Below, one piece after another: positions 36,175 to 47,323 of a stretch of DNA of 64,000 bases. The stretch covers positions 1,933,828-1,997,827 of the forward strand of contig CM035161.1 in the NCBI GenBank assembly GCA_020205615.1, in the 5' to 3' direction. The stretch is from Panax quinquefolius. Its lineage: Eukaryota > Streptophyta > Magnoliopsida > Apiales > Araliaceae. Within the stretch, counting starts at the first letter, position 1, and every line of letters begins with the position of its first letter. The position numbers and the translations under genes were made by a program. The notes under the pieces are model-generated. The model worked only from the letters and a program-made list of their open reading frames with translations. It searched no databases and was not told the origin of the DNA.

Positions 36175-37033
36175 TTTGACAAGCTTGAAACAGTAATTCA
36201 AACATTCTCTATCTTATCTTCAAATTTATAAAATATTTCTCGAATATAAATTTTAACCATTTAGAACACAAAATTATGATTCATCTTCACTTTAAATTTC
36301 TCAATCAAATCTTTGTGATGAGCTGGCGTACTAACCCCCTATTAAATTGGATCATAAAATCAACTAATGAATTATTCTTAAAAACAAATCTTTTAAAAAA
36401 AAACATGAGAACTTTCTACTCGTTTGGTTATTTGACATATTGACTAACAAAACATGATTACAATAAGCATGCACCCAATTTTTACGAATTTCATACATTG
36501 TTTATAATCATTTGTTGTCATGTAACCCGCTCCTCCCAACATGTTCCGTCCATGTAAAATCAAACTCTTCTTTAGACTCTGAATTCCAAATACGTACAAT
36601 CGACAATTTCATTATAGTGAGAATTATACTTCAACGAGTTTAATTTTTCAAAAATTTTGTCAATATGTGCTAACTACATAATCTATGAAAAGTATCCGAA
36701 AAAATTTCTAATATTGCTTTGGACATCGCGGGATCTTGATCACTAATGATCATTTCAGGGGCATAGCCTCTAAAAATTGGTTGAATAGTCAAACAAATGA
36801 ATCTGAGGTCTCGTCACTTAAGAATGCACAAACAAAAATCATGATTTGACTATGTTTGTTAACTCTCATTAGTGGTGCAAAAATCAGCCCATATCGATTG
36901 GTGTTGTATGTCGTATCAAAGACGACTACATCACCATAAAAACTATATGCCCTTCTAGAGGTAACATTAGCCCAAAAATAATGTGTTATCCTCTTCATTA
37001 TCGACCTTAATTTTATAAGTAAATGATGGATTC
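36175..37033 (-). pseudogene. FAR1-RELATED SEQUENCE pseudogene, 3' half
   Basis: Read downward from 37033, the MULE-transposase-type domain of FAR1/FHY3 proteins is plain: HYFWANVTSRRAYSFYGDVV, VFDTTYNTNRYGLIFAPLM, FVCAFLSDETSDSFVWLFNQ, then IISDQDPAMSKAI, TFHRLC, a stop where tryptophan of the conserved WHI is expected, HILTKF, FDFTWTEHVGRSGLHDNK, YEIRKNWVHAY, FFKRFVFKNNSLVDFM and MVKIYIREIFYKFED, ending near 36175. Several stops and frame changes show decay. The 5' half with the DNA-binding domain is at 50531-51045; the two are separated by a 13.5-kb insertion with a GATTC duplication. FAR1-type proteins are transposase-derived transcription factors. No SWIM zinc finger was found further downstream. 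Confidence 0.88.
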
Positions 37034-37714
37034 TGTAAGACCCCAACTTTTATGAATAAAGATGATTTTTCTATAAATATCATTTTTGAATATTATGGAA
37101 TGAATTTGATATAATGTTATAGTTGGGGGTAATATTTATAAATTTTGCAAAAAACGCTGTGATTCTTTATAGAATATTTGATTGGTCGGGAAATATTCGT
37201 ACAACGGCACAATCATTGGTGGACCCCGCAATGGAATTATTATCGGATTAAGAAAACGATAAAAATATTTTATGAAAATAATGGCGGAAGTTAGACAGAT
37301 TAAGCTGTTGAAACACCGGTGTTAAAAGAAATGCTGATATCTGGCGTGGTTGCGTAGTAGCGCGGTATTGATTATTTATGCTTACGTGAGAAGTCACTCG
37401 CTTTTGTTCAATTATTCTACTGATAATTGTTGCGACAAGTATCTCACATTATTTGATTGATTATTGTCGATATTTTATATATTATTAAATCAATAATTGA
37501 GATGACGAGAGTTATTAATATTATTATTTGCATATAACGATGATGTCAGAAGTTACGCCAAGGAGAGGTTTGGTCACCTAATTACGCTTAACAGGAGAAA
37601 TCCTTATTGGAAAGCCCTCTTTCACAGGAACGACGATCGATTAATATTGTGAATTATAATAATGATGATAAATATTGTTAAATATATTGAGGTGTCTTTT
37701 TATGAAGTCACGGA

Positions 37715-37751
<37 letters not shown>

Positions 37752-38386
37752 TATATATAAATTTTGTTTTATTAGTACTATTAATGTAATAAAAGCAGAA
37801 AAGCTTTTATATATAAAACGGAATACTTTTATAAAGTTATTTGTTTTATTAGACTATAAATAGAATATATTATATTCTATTATGCATAGTGTTTTTGCAT
37901 AGTAAAATATATTTTATAAAAATGTAATACTTTTATAAAGTTATTTATTTTATTAGACAATAATTAGAATATATTATATTTTATTATGCATAGTGTTTAC
38001 ATAATGCATGCATAGTGTTTCAGATAGTAAAATCTTTTTATATAAAATAGAATACTTTTATAAAGTTATTCGTTTTATTAGATTATAAATAGAATATATT
38101 ATATTTTATTTAAAAGATTTTATTTTATTAGAATATTTTATTTATAATTTGCATAGTAAATCAATATATGACCGTAGTCAGTTTAAAAGTAAATCAATGC
38201 AGACCGTTCATGAATTAGTTATTATTCAGGTCCATTCTCCTAAAAATAAGCTCATTCCTTCATTATTTCTTACGAATTCTTTGAAACTCTATAGAGAGAA
38301 ACTATAGAGAGAAAGAAGTAAAGTATTCTGCTACTTCACTACTCCTATATCCAGTTTCTTTTAAGGTAAGGGGTATTATTTCTTTC
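37034..38386 (+). mobile_element. Family A LTR inside FAR1, left part
   Basis: It starts TGTAAGACCCCAACTTTTAT and follows the solo LTR at 6463-7335, though longer because of expanded ATTTTATA segments. The 5 bases before it are GATTC. It stops at about 38386, where oppositely oriented family B sequence begins. Its right part is 49938-50530. About 900 bases of the LTR, including the tandem array, are missing at the junction. Confidence 0.85.
37717..37748. repeat. (TA)n microsatellite in LTR
   Basis: About 30 bases of TA within the left family A LTR part. Confidence 0.85.
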
Positions 38387-38399
38387 GTATTCAAAGTAT

Positions 38400-39489
38400 A
38401 GAAACTATATAGACTAGAATACTGGATATAGTGCTGAAGGGAACTCGCTCCGTATAGCAACACTCAAAGTATCAAAATACTCACAAGAATACGCTCAATA
38501 ATATAGAGAGAGAAAGAGAGAAAAAACTTCAGTTTCTGGTGTGATTTTCAATTCTAACCTAAGCACCCTATTTATAAGAAAATGCTTAGAACACCAAAAC
38601 AGAAAATTTAATAAAATAATAATATAATTAAACAAATTTCTTACACACACCAAGAATCTAAATTCAGCAACTTAACACATGTTTAATGAGGCCTACAAAA
38701 TGTAAAAAACGTTTTTCTTAAAATAAATATTTTAAACTCCAAAAATCAATTATTCTAGAACTTCAGAACTTCAATAATTTATAATAAATAGCCCTTTTAT
38801 CAGAAAAATTCGAACCTCATGTCCTTTCCATAGGAAATTTCATTCTCTTCAACTTTGCAAAAGAAAATTTTTCCAAATTCCAAACAGAAATTGACCGAAA
38901 TCCATAAACGGGCGATTTTACAAACTAAAATCAAATTTCAGTCAAGAAATGGGGTCCACAAACATGTTTTAAACAATTTTTGTAAAAAAATAGTCTTCCT
39001 CCTAATATACTCATATATCCCACATTCATTGTAAAAATATCACAATTATTATATTATTAAAATATAATAATATATTTAAATGAATTATTTATCAGAAAAG
39101 ATAAAATAACAATTTTTCAATAATTGTCACATTAAAATTTTTTCCATTTATATCCACATAAAATGAATATTTTCCTTATCATATAAATCAATAATTAATT
39201 ATTCATAAATAATATTACAGAATCACAATATCGATAACCGAGTTCGAGGAAAGAGGGCTTTTAATAAGGATTTCTCCTTACTACGCACGCAATTAGATGA
39301 CCAAACTTCTCCTTGAGCGAACTTTCTAGACATTGCCAATAATGTTATCTAATAATATTATTCAAATAATATGAATTATTGATCTGATAATGAAAATATT
39401 ATGTAGTGACAATTATTGAAATAACAATAATATAAAATATCATTGTAGCAATTATTGAATCAATAAAATAAAATATTGAAGCGATGGCG
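38400..39489 (-). repeat. 3' LTR of copy 1, distal part, truncated
   Basis: It matches 48430-49515 of the 5' LTR closely, including the inverted TATA box (CCTATTTATAAGAAAATGC near 38569). The terminal ~1.1 kb (R/U5 side, equivalent to 47324-48440) is missing. It ends at ATAAAATATTGAA, where the nested LTR begins. Confidence 0.8.
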
Positions 39490-42175
39490 TGGCGACCCCA
39501 AAATAGGTATACACAACACCCATTACGAGTCGCCAAATACATGGTACAAAAGCAAACTACAACTTCGATAATACAAATGTCGTGTGAAATACGATATGAT
39601 ATATCTTAATGAGTTTAAATATAAATATTATCTTCTGCATAATATCTATACTCAAATAAATCCTCATCACATTTATTGATACATTATTTTACAAAATGGT
39701 GAGGACTACTAAACAACTCTCTCTAGAACCTTCATTCCATACCCCGACTAGTACTCGTTACATTCTCGCCTCCCGAGAAGAAAAATGGAACAACAAGGAA
39801 AAAGGTGAGCTCAACTAGTCCAAGTAAAGAATGTTATGACTAAGATAATATACATCAAATTATCGTTAGTCTCCAACAGGAAAAATCGATAGAATACAAT
39901 AGACAACAAATTTCGGATGAATATTAAAAATGAAATAATAATTCATAGAAGAGTTACGTAGAGAATGAAATCTACTATAATCTATGAATTTAATAAATCC
40001 ATCATCAATATTTTATCCTCGTAACATCAATCAATATTCATCTCAAATCAAATATTCATCTTTGCACTTTCTGTGCCAAAGATATTCATCAATCCATCAG
40101 TGTTCATCTCAACACTGTTCATCTTTGCACTAAAGGCCAAAGATATTAATCGATCGGTCATGTTCATCTCAACACTGTTTCATCTTTGCACTACGGTGCC
40201 AAAGATATTCTTGAAAATCATTCATCTTTGCACTACTGTGCCAAAGATATTCAATAATATCATCATTTAAGACCGAGGATGATGAAAATATTTTAAAGAA
40301 CGAATCCGGTGAAACAAAATGACAAGGATTAAGGATTAATGATTCGTACTTTATTTTATCCATGTCCAACAATACCTCAAAAATAATCATAGTGGTGTAA
40401 AATTCAAGAATGATCAAAACATGGATACAATCAAAGCTAGTATCCGAATAGATATTTTGAATGAAAAGAAGAAATTTTATTTTTGATTGAATAGTGTCAG
40501 ATATCGTGAATAAGGCCAGTATCGTGAATAAGTAATCTCGACACCAAAAGATAGAAATTCCACAAAAAACATTTTCACGCTTACATGAATAGTACTCGTG
40601 AATAGTAACTTCGTGAATAGTAACTCATGAATAGTAACTCGTGAATAAGTAACTCATGAATAGTAACCCGACATGAAAAAGTTCCAAATTTGATAAAAAG
40701 TTTCAACCAATATTTCAAAGATAATGATATTGAAGAAATAATATCATTTGAGAAGAAAATAACATCCCTTACCTCAAAGAATCAAGATTGCCGGAAGGAA
40801 AGGTCGGAAGTGATCTTTGAATGAAACTTAGATTGAATAAAGAACTCTCAAAGTATCTAAATACTCACAAAATACGCTCAATAATATAGAGAGAGAGAGA
40901 GAAAACTTTGTTTACGGTGTGATTTTCAATTCTAACTTAGCCCTCTATTTATAGGAAAATGTTAGCCTACCAAAAGCAGACTTGACCAAGCACACGATGG
41001 CTTTTACTGCTACTATTGCCACCACCACATTTGAAATAAAATTCAGCACATTTTTCACCAACCACAAGTGGGGCCCACTCAATTCTAGAATTTTCCACCA
41101 AAATCAATTATAAACCTAATTTCCGAATCCGACACCTCTTAAAATTCACAACAAATCATTCGTGCATTTTTAACGGTTCAAAATTTGTGGACATATACTC
41201 AACTTATGTATGTATAACATATCCAAAAATTACAACGATCCAACGGTGGATTAAAAATTATAACCCCATAATATATCTCAAAAACCCCGATTTGATTTTT
41301 AATACCTCCAATCCGATAAAATCTTACCGATAAAACACCTCAACATTAATTCCTTCATTAATAACCACATAAATAAATCCATCATTTATATTCATATAAA
41401 ATAAATATTTCCTTATCATATGAATCAATAATTAATTATTCACAAATAATATTCTGTAATCACATTTATGACAATTTGTTCTGTGAGAAAGGGGCTTTCA
41501 ATAAGGATCTCTCTCTCACTGCCAAGCATGCAATTAGGTGACCAAACCTCTCCTTAGATGTAACTTTCTAGACATTGCCAATAATGTTATCTAATAATAT
41601 TATTCAAATAATATGAATTATTGATCCGATAATGGAAAATATCATGCGGTGACAATTATTGAAACAATAATAATATAAAATATCAACGCAACAATTATTG
41701 AATCAATAAAATAAAATATTGAATAAGATGCTTCGTGAAAATTATTGAGTAGTGCCTTCTTACGTAAGGATCAATAATTGGTGCAATACTGCGGCAATCT
41801 TTCTTCGTGCAACAACGCCAGACATCGTATTTTTAACCAACCAAGGGTATTCCAATGATCTTAACTTGAATAACTATTCTGTAGTTATTTTTAAACAACT
41901 TATATTTGTCATTTTCCTCATCCAATCGCTTTTTCAGTTATGGGGCCCACACATGGTCGCTACTGGGTCGCATGCGAATATTCCCCGACAAGCATTTAAT
42001 ATTCCACGACCAAACGAATATTCCCAAACAACAATGAATATTTTATAACCACTGCTTATTTTGAAATATTTGCGTATTTAACCCTTAACTATCCACATTA
42101 ATCAAATCAACCCTTACTATTTCAAAATAATAAATAAAGGAAATTCCTTTTTATTTAAAAATTTTTGGTCTTACA
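39490..42175 (-). mobile_element. Solo LTR (family B) nested in the 3' LTR of copy 1
   Basis: A complete 2.69-kb LTR starting (on plus) TGGCGACCCCAAAATAGG and ending GGTCTTACA. On both sides the sequence is the same family B LTR, and joining the flanks restores LTR order as seen at 49505-49540. A clean 5-bp duplication is not visible (TGGCG left, AGAAT right), so some flank change has occurred. It carries the CTTTGCACT...CCAAAGATATT repeats at about 40060-40260 and the GTGAATAGTAACTC repeats near 40590-40670. Confidence 0.8.
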
Positions 42176-42596
42176 AGAATCATCGTAACAATTATTGAGT
42201 AATGCCTTCCTACGTAAGAATCAATAATTGGTGCAATCTGCGTCAATCTTCTTTGTGTTTTAAACCACCGGGTATGCCAACAAGATAAACTGGATAACAA
42301 CTACGTCGTTATTTATAAACAACTTATACTTGTCGTTTTCTTCATCCATCGCTTTTACATGGGGCCCACACATAAAGGTCAAAAGGCATATTGCATACGA
42401 ATATTTTCGACAATAAGAATATTCCACGACCAAACTAATATTCTCCGATAAAATGAATATTTTATAACCACTTGCATATTTGAAATATTTATGCATTTTA
42501 CCCATAACTAACCACATTAATCAAATTAACCTTTACTATTTCAAAATAATAAATAGAGGAAATTTGATTTTATTTATAATAAGTTGGGGTCTTACA
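42176..42596 (-). repeat. 3' LTR of copy 1, proximal part
   Basis: On the minus strand it starts TGTAAGACCCCAACTTATTA right after the polypurine tract. It continues the LTR interrupted at 39489. Confidence 0.8.
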
Positions 42597-42608
42597 ACCT
42601 CCCTCCTT
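42597..42608 (-). other. Polypurine tract of gypsy copy 1
   Basis: Minus-strand AAGGAGGGAGGT immediately before the LTR TGTAAGACC. Confidence 0.85.
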
Positions 42609-42917
42609 ATGAAATTTTCGTCCTCGAAATTGACGTATGCATACTGGTGTTTGAAAAGGTGAGGATACCTCACTTTCATTTTGCTTTCCAACTCCGGGCC
42701 ATTTCCTCAATAGCATGGTTTCTCCACAAAACTTTAACTTGTGGTATGTCCTTTTGTAAGTAAAGACATGCTCCTTCCTATCCAAGATCTTGACAGGTAC
42801 CTCCTCGAACGTTAAGTCTTCGGCTATCTCATCCGATTCTAACTCAATAACGTGGTTCGGGTCTTTCACATATTTACGAAGCACAGATATATGAAAAATA
42901 TTATGAACACGAGACAT
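42609..42917 (-). pseudogene. Gypsy integrase C-terminus and chromodomain-like tail
   Basis: MSRVHNIFHISVLRKYVKDP, HVIELE and DLTFEEVPVKILDRKEHVFT match the end of Tekay/Del-type integrase. The chromodomain continuation (LWRNHAIEE) is present only after a frame change. A chromodomain would guide insertion to particular chromatin. This one is unlikely to fold. Confidence 0.8.
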
Positions 42918-43052
42918 ACTTGAGGTAACTTAAAGCTTTATAAAGGCTACATTTCCTACTCGGTCAAAAATTTGAAATGGACCAATAAATCGTGGATTGA
43001 GCTTTCCTCTCTTCCCGAATCTTGTAACTCCCTTCCATGGGGCAACACGCAA

Positions 43053-43850
43053 CTATACATGATCCCCAATACTAAATTTCATGTCCTTTCGATGAAAATT
43101 TGCATAACTCTTTTGTTGATCCTGTGCCGTTTGTATACGTTGTTGAATCATTTGGATCTTTTCTGTAGTCATACGTATCAACTCAAGTCCCAACAATGTT
43201 GCTTCACCCACCTCTTCCCAACATATTGGAGAGCGACACTTTCGTCCATACAATGCTTCGAATGGAGCCACACCTATACTTGGCTGATAATTGTTGTTGT
43301 AGGAGAATTCCACCAATGGTAAATACTTATCCCAACTCCCTTTGAAATCTAGGACACAGAGTCTTAATAAATCTTCATGAGTTTGAATAGTCCTCTCTAA
43401 TTTTTCATCCATTTGAGGATGATATGCCGAACTGAATCGTAAATTCGTGCCCATAACTAACCCAAATCGTGAAGTGAATCTTAGGTCACGATCTGAAACT
43501 ATGGATACTGGCATGCCATGCAATCTCACAATCTCATTTACATACATATGAGCAAGACGTTCAAGGGAATAAGTCTCCCGTGTCTGCAAGAAATGAGCAG
43601 ACTTGGTTAATCTATCAACAATAACCCAAATAGCATTTATGCCTTGAGAAACCGTGGGAAGACCCGTAACGAAATCCATGGTAATGTGTTCCCACTTTCA
43701 TTTCGGAATCTTAAGTGGTTGCAATGGACCCTTGGGCACTTGATGCTCCGCCTTTACACGTTGACAAGTTAAACACCTCAAGATAAACTTCGCGATCTCT
43801 CTCTTCATATTGTTTCACCAAAATATATGTCGAAGATCACGATACATTTT
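43053..43850 (-). pseudogene. Gypsy integrase core and zinc-binding region
   Basis: The zinc-binding H2C2 part (YRDLRHIFW, stop, NNMKREIAKFIL, RCLTCQRVK) lies at about 43740-43850 with one stop. The intact 208-residue ORF 43053-43679 holds the catalytic core: MDFVTGLPTVSQGINAIWVI with VDRLTKSAHF (first Asp), IVSDRDLRFTSRFG (second Asp), SSAYHPQMDEKLERT (Glu), then FSYNNNYQPSIGVAPFEALY and GRKCRSPICW. The three catalytic acids remain. Confidence 0.9.
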
Positions 43851-44136
43851 GGTGTATTGTGTGCCTCCATCATGATCTTGTTCTTTAAATCAGAATCGTT
43901 AGGAACACAAAGTCCAGGTGGACTCAAGTATTCCTTCTTCATCGATTCTTCGCTTCGAATAGCACCTCTTGTACTTTCTTCTTCATACGCATCACTCCGG
44001 TTCGTGGCTTGAGCAACTTTAACTTCATCGATTAAAGTTGGTTCTATGCCAGATACTTGACATCATCGCTTTTCGTTCTCGCATATGATCTTCTACTCAA
44101 CACGCCGCCTACCACGTTTGTTTTTCCAGGATGGTA

Positions 44137-44592
44137 TTAAATTGTGTGGTCATAATCTTTTAATAGCTCGAGCCAACGTCGTTGTCGCATGTTGAGTTCC
44201 TTTTGGGTGAAGAAATATTTGAGGCTTTTATGGTCTGAATATATCTCCACTTTCTCTCCATATAGATAGTGCTTCCAGATCTTTAGCGCAAAAACAACTG
44301 CTGCCAACTTTAGATCATGAGTAGGATAATTCCTCTCATATTCTTTAAGTTGTCGCGAGGCATAGGCTATGACTTTCCCACGTTGAATGAGAACACATCC
44401 TAACCCTTTTCCTGAAGCATCGCTGTAGATAACAAATCCATCTGAACCAGATGGTATTGTCAGAACAGGTGCCGAAATGAGTCTCCTCTTGAGCTCTTGG
44501 AAACTCTTCTCGCATTCCTCGCTCCATACGAAATTTTGCATTTTCCGAGTCAGCTGAGTTAACGGAGTAGCGATTCGAGAAAATCCTTCCAC
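44137..44592 (-). pseudogene. Gypsy RNase H
   Basis: A 151-residue open stretch: [35 protein letters not shown] (first Asp), [59 protein letters not shown] (second Asp) and [13 protein letters not shown]. The usual THDLELAA reads THDLKLAA, replacing the catalytic glutamate with lysine, so the enzyme is probably inactive. Confidence 0.9.
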
Positions 44593-45146
44593 GAATCTTC
44601 GATAATAACCAAATTAAGCCCAAAAAAGCTACTTGATTTTGCCATCGACGGTTGCTCCCAACTTTGTATTGCTTCAATCTTCGCCGGGTCAACAGATACT
44701 CTATGTTTTGACACCACGTGCCCAAGGAATGCTACTTCCTCAAGCCAGAATTCACATTTCTTCAACTTGGCATATAGCTTATTTTCACGAAGCCTTTGGA
44801 GTACAAGCTTCAAATGATGCTCATGATCTTCACGACTTTTGGAATATATGAGAATGTCATCAATAAAGACAACAACGAACTGATCCAAATAGTCCTTGAA
44901 TACTCGGTTCATCATATCCATGAAAGCCGCAGGAGCATTAGTCAATCTAAAAAACATGACTAAAAATTCATAATGCCCGTATCGAGTTCTGAAGGCAATC
45001 TTTGGAATATCCTCAGTTCTAATCTTCAGCTGATGATATCCAGAACGAAGATCGATCTTTGAAAAGAATTGTGCTCCTTGCAACTGGTTAAACAGGTCAT
45101 CAATACGAAGTAACGGAAACCTATTCTTGACGGTGACATGGTTCAA
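44559..45146 (-). pseudogene. Gypsy reverse transcriptase
   Basis: A 195-residue open stretch with [54 protein letters not shown], the catalytic [20 protein letters not shown] and [20 protein letters not shown]. Then [20 protein letters not shown] follows. The usual VMPFGLTN reads VMFFRLTN. It overlaps the RNase H frame through a frameshift near 44580, and sequence upstream of 45146 is frame-broken. Confidence 0.92.
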
Positions 45147-45559
45147 TTCTCGATAGTCAATACAAAGTCACATATTCCCGTCTTTCTTCTTTACAAATAA
45201 AATAGGAGCACCCCAAGGAGATGTACTTCAGATTTAATGAAGGCGATGTCCAACAACTCCCGTAGTTGGACCTTTAACTCCTCAAGTTCAATAGAGCCAT
45301 TCGATATGGGGTTTTAGAAATGGGCTTTGTATCAAAGTTCAAGATCAATAAAGAATTCAACTTCACGTTCTTGGGGTAGACCGGAAGTTCTTTAGAAACA
45401 CGTCAGAAATTTACTAACAACAGAATATTATTCAAATCTGACATGTCTTTATTCAAATCCATAACATGGGCTAAGAAAGCTTGACATCCGCTTTTTCAAT
45501 AAACGAATAGCTTTATGACTAGATATGATAGTGATTGATTTTAATGGTTTAGTTGCTTG

Positions 45560-45900
45560 AATTCATACAACAGGTTGGTTTGGATTATGAAAACTAACAA
45601 CCTTACGAAAATAATCAATTTTGTCATGGTGAGTAGTTAACCAATCAATCCCTAAAATCACATCAAAAGTAAGTATCTTTAAAGAGATAAGATCAACGGT
45701 GTAATGTGATGGTGCCAACTTGGATCAAACAAGATTTATAAACAATTGGATGTGATGAAAGTTTCTCCTAACAGAGTCTCCACGAGATAAATCAAAGTCT
45801 AATTTCTCCGAGTTAAGTTTAAACGTTGAGCACAAGGAAGAGAGATAAATGAATGGGTAGCACCCAGATCAAGTAAAAGGTATAAACTTCGCAAGAATTT
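45560..45900 (-). pseudogene. Gypsy protease
   Basis: LLDLGATHSFISLPCAQR near 45835-45890 and FDVILGIDWLTTHHDKIDYF near 45600-45670 are the start and end of a gypsy aspartic protease. The active-site triad reads D-L-G where D-S-G or D-T-G is expected. Several stops lie between the two blocks. Confidence 0.75.
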
Positions 45901-45909
45901 ATGATTAGC

Positions 45910-46206
45910 TTACCCGTGATCACCTCGTTTGGGTTCCTCGATTTTGACCGACCACGACAAACGCCTTCTAGGACTGTTGACTTTGACTTTTTTACGGGAT
46001 GACTTTTGAGTCATCATCCCCGCTGGACTTGGTTTCGCTAATGTACAATCTCGAGCAATATGTCCATCCTTTCCACAATTATAATATACCTTGAACTGTT
46101 GTGGGCAGTTTGGACTGATATGTCCCTCTTTTTCGCATTTATAGCATATAACCGGTGGTCGTTCTCCTCCCTTAGAACCAGTTGTTGCTGGTGCTGACGT
46201 CTTCAC
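45910..46206 (-). pseudogene. Gypsy gag zinc knuckles
   Basis: Two CCHC knuckles: CYKCEKEGHISPNC (intact) and YYNCGKDGHIARDC (first Cys changed to Tyr). They would bind genomic RNA in the particle. Followed by a basic, serine-rich stretch. Confidence 0.88.
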
Positions 46207-46401
46207 ATGGTCGTTGTTGAATCTCCTCTTTTTAAAATCTCCTCCCGACTCAATTCTTCTATTCTCATGGCCATGATTACCACCAGAGTGGTTGCCGCTT
46301 TTGTCCGTATTTTTCTTTCTCTGCTGGTTATCATTGTTCTGATGACTACTGTCACCGGAATGATCCTGGTTGTGGTCCCTCGGTTGAACGTACTTGTTAT
46401 C

Positions 46402-46692
46402 TCACTCTAATAATTGAGCCCTGTTGAAAACATCTGAATAGAGAGAATATTTATGAGAAATAAGATACTGACGTATGCCGAGTTTCAAACCTCTCAGAAA
46501 CATCCGCGTCATACGTTCCTCATTCTCCACCAAATGAGGTGCAAACCTGGATAACTCTGCAAACTTTGCCTCGTACTGGGACACCATCATGTTATTTTGT
46601 TTCAGTCTAATGAACTCCACTTCCTTCATATGACGAATACTTTCAGGAAAGTACTTGTCATTGAAAAGTTTCTGAAACATCTCCCAAGACAT
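46402..46692 (-). pseudogene. Gypsy gag (retrotransposon gag domain)
   Basis: A 96-residue open stretch including FNDKYFPESIRHMKEVEFIR, LKQNNMMVSQYEAKFAELSR, FAPHLVENEERMTRMFLRGL and LKLGIRQYLISHKYSLYSDV, the standard plant gypsy gag core. The upstream part of gag (46700-47300) is frame-broken. Confidence 0.9.
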
Positions 46693-47310
46693 CTTTGAGT
46701 GTGGTCTGGATGGACGCTTCTTCTGATTCCCACCAAGATGTCCGCCTCATTATGGAACATAAAGGTGGCGAATGGAATCTTCGTTCTCCGTGCATCCCAA
46801 GACATCGAATATCTCGGTGATTTGTTTGACCCACGCTTTACGCTTTAATCGGATCCGCTTCCCGAATTCGGTGGTCCCAACTCTTGAATCTGTTTGGTTT
46901 GTGACAAACCGTATGCGTTGTTATCATTTCCACCTGTATTTTATACACGAAGTCTCCTCAAATCGATTTTGCATGAACTGCAAAAAGCTTCTAAACATCC
47001 CGTCATTCATCATCTCGCTAGTGGTGTTGTTCACGGGAGGAACATTGTCACGACTGTTGACGTTGTCCTCTCGTTGGTGAGTAAAGGTGTCTCCACGGTC
47101 TCATTTACTCCAATCGTTAACATTCTCGGTCGACATTCTCAAATCCGCCATAAAACAAGGGTTAATTAAGGAAATCAACATATCATATAATATCCCTATA
47201 TCTTGACCAACTAACAAATAAGCTTAGGTAGGACACACTAGCGATCGATTTACTCGTCTCTCCCTCCTAGTTCTATTCCCGATCTCCGCCTGGGAGATCA
47301 TATCCCTAAG

Positions 47311-47321
47311 CTCGATATTAA
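47311..47321 (-). other. Degraded primer-binding site, gypsy copy 1
   Basis: Minus-strand TTAATATCGAG beside the 5' LTR. It corresponds to TTGGTATCGTAG in the plus-oriented copy at 62043-62054 and is a decayed initiator-tRNA-type site. Confidence 0.45.
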
Positions 47322-47323
47322 TC

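Noticed and set aside
36789..37046. Active Mutator transposase
   Set aside because: The motifs match the FAR1-RELATED branch, and the N-terminal FAR1 DNA-binding domain is found at 50.5-51.0 kb; no Mutator inverted repeats flank it.
42972..43322. Plus-strand ORF of 116 residues
   Set aside because: Shadow of the gypsy integrase on the minus strand; the same shadow recurs at 58403-58753 over copy 2.
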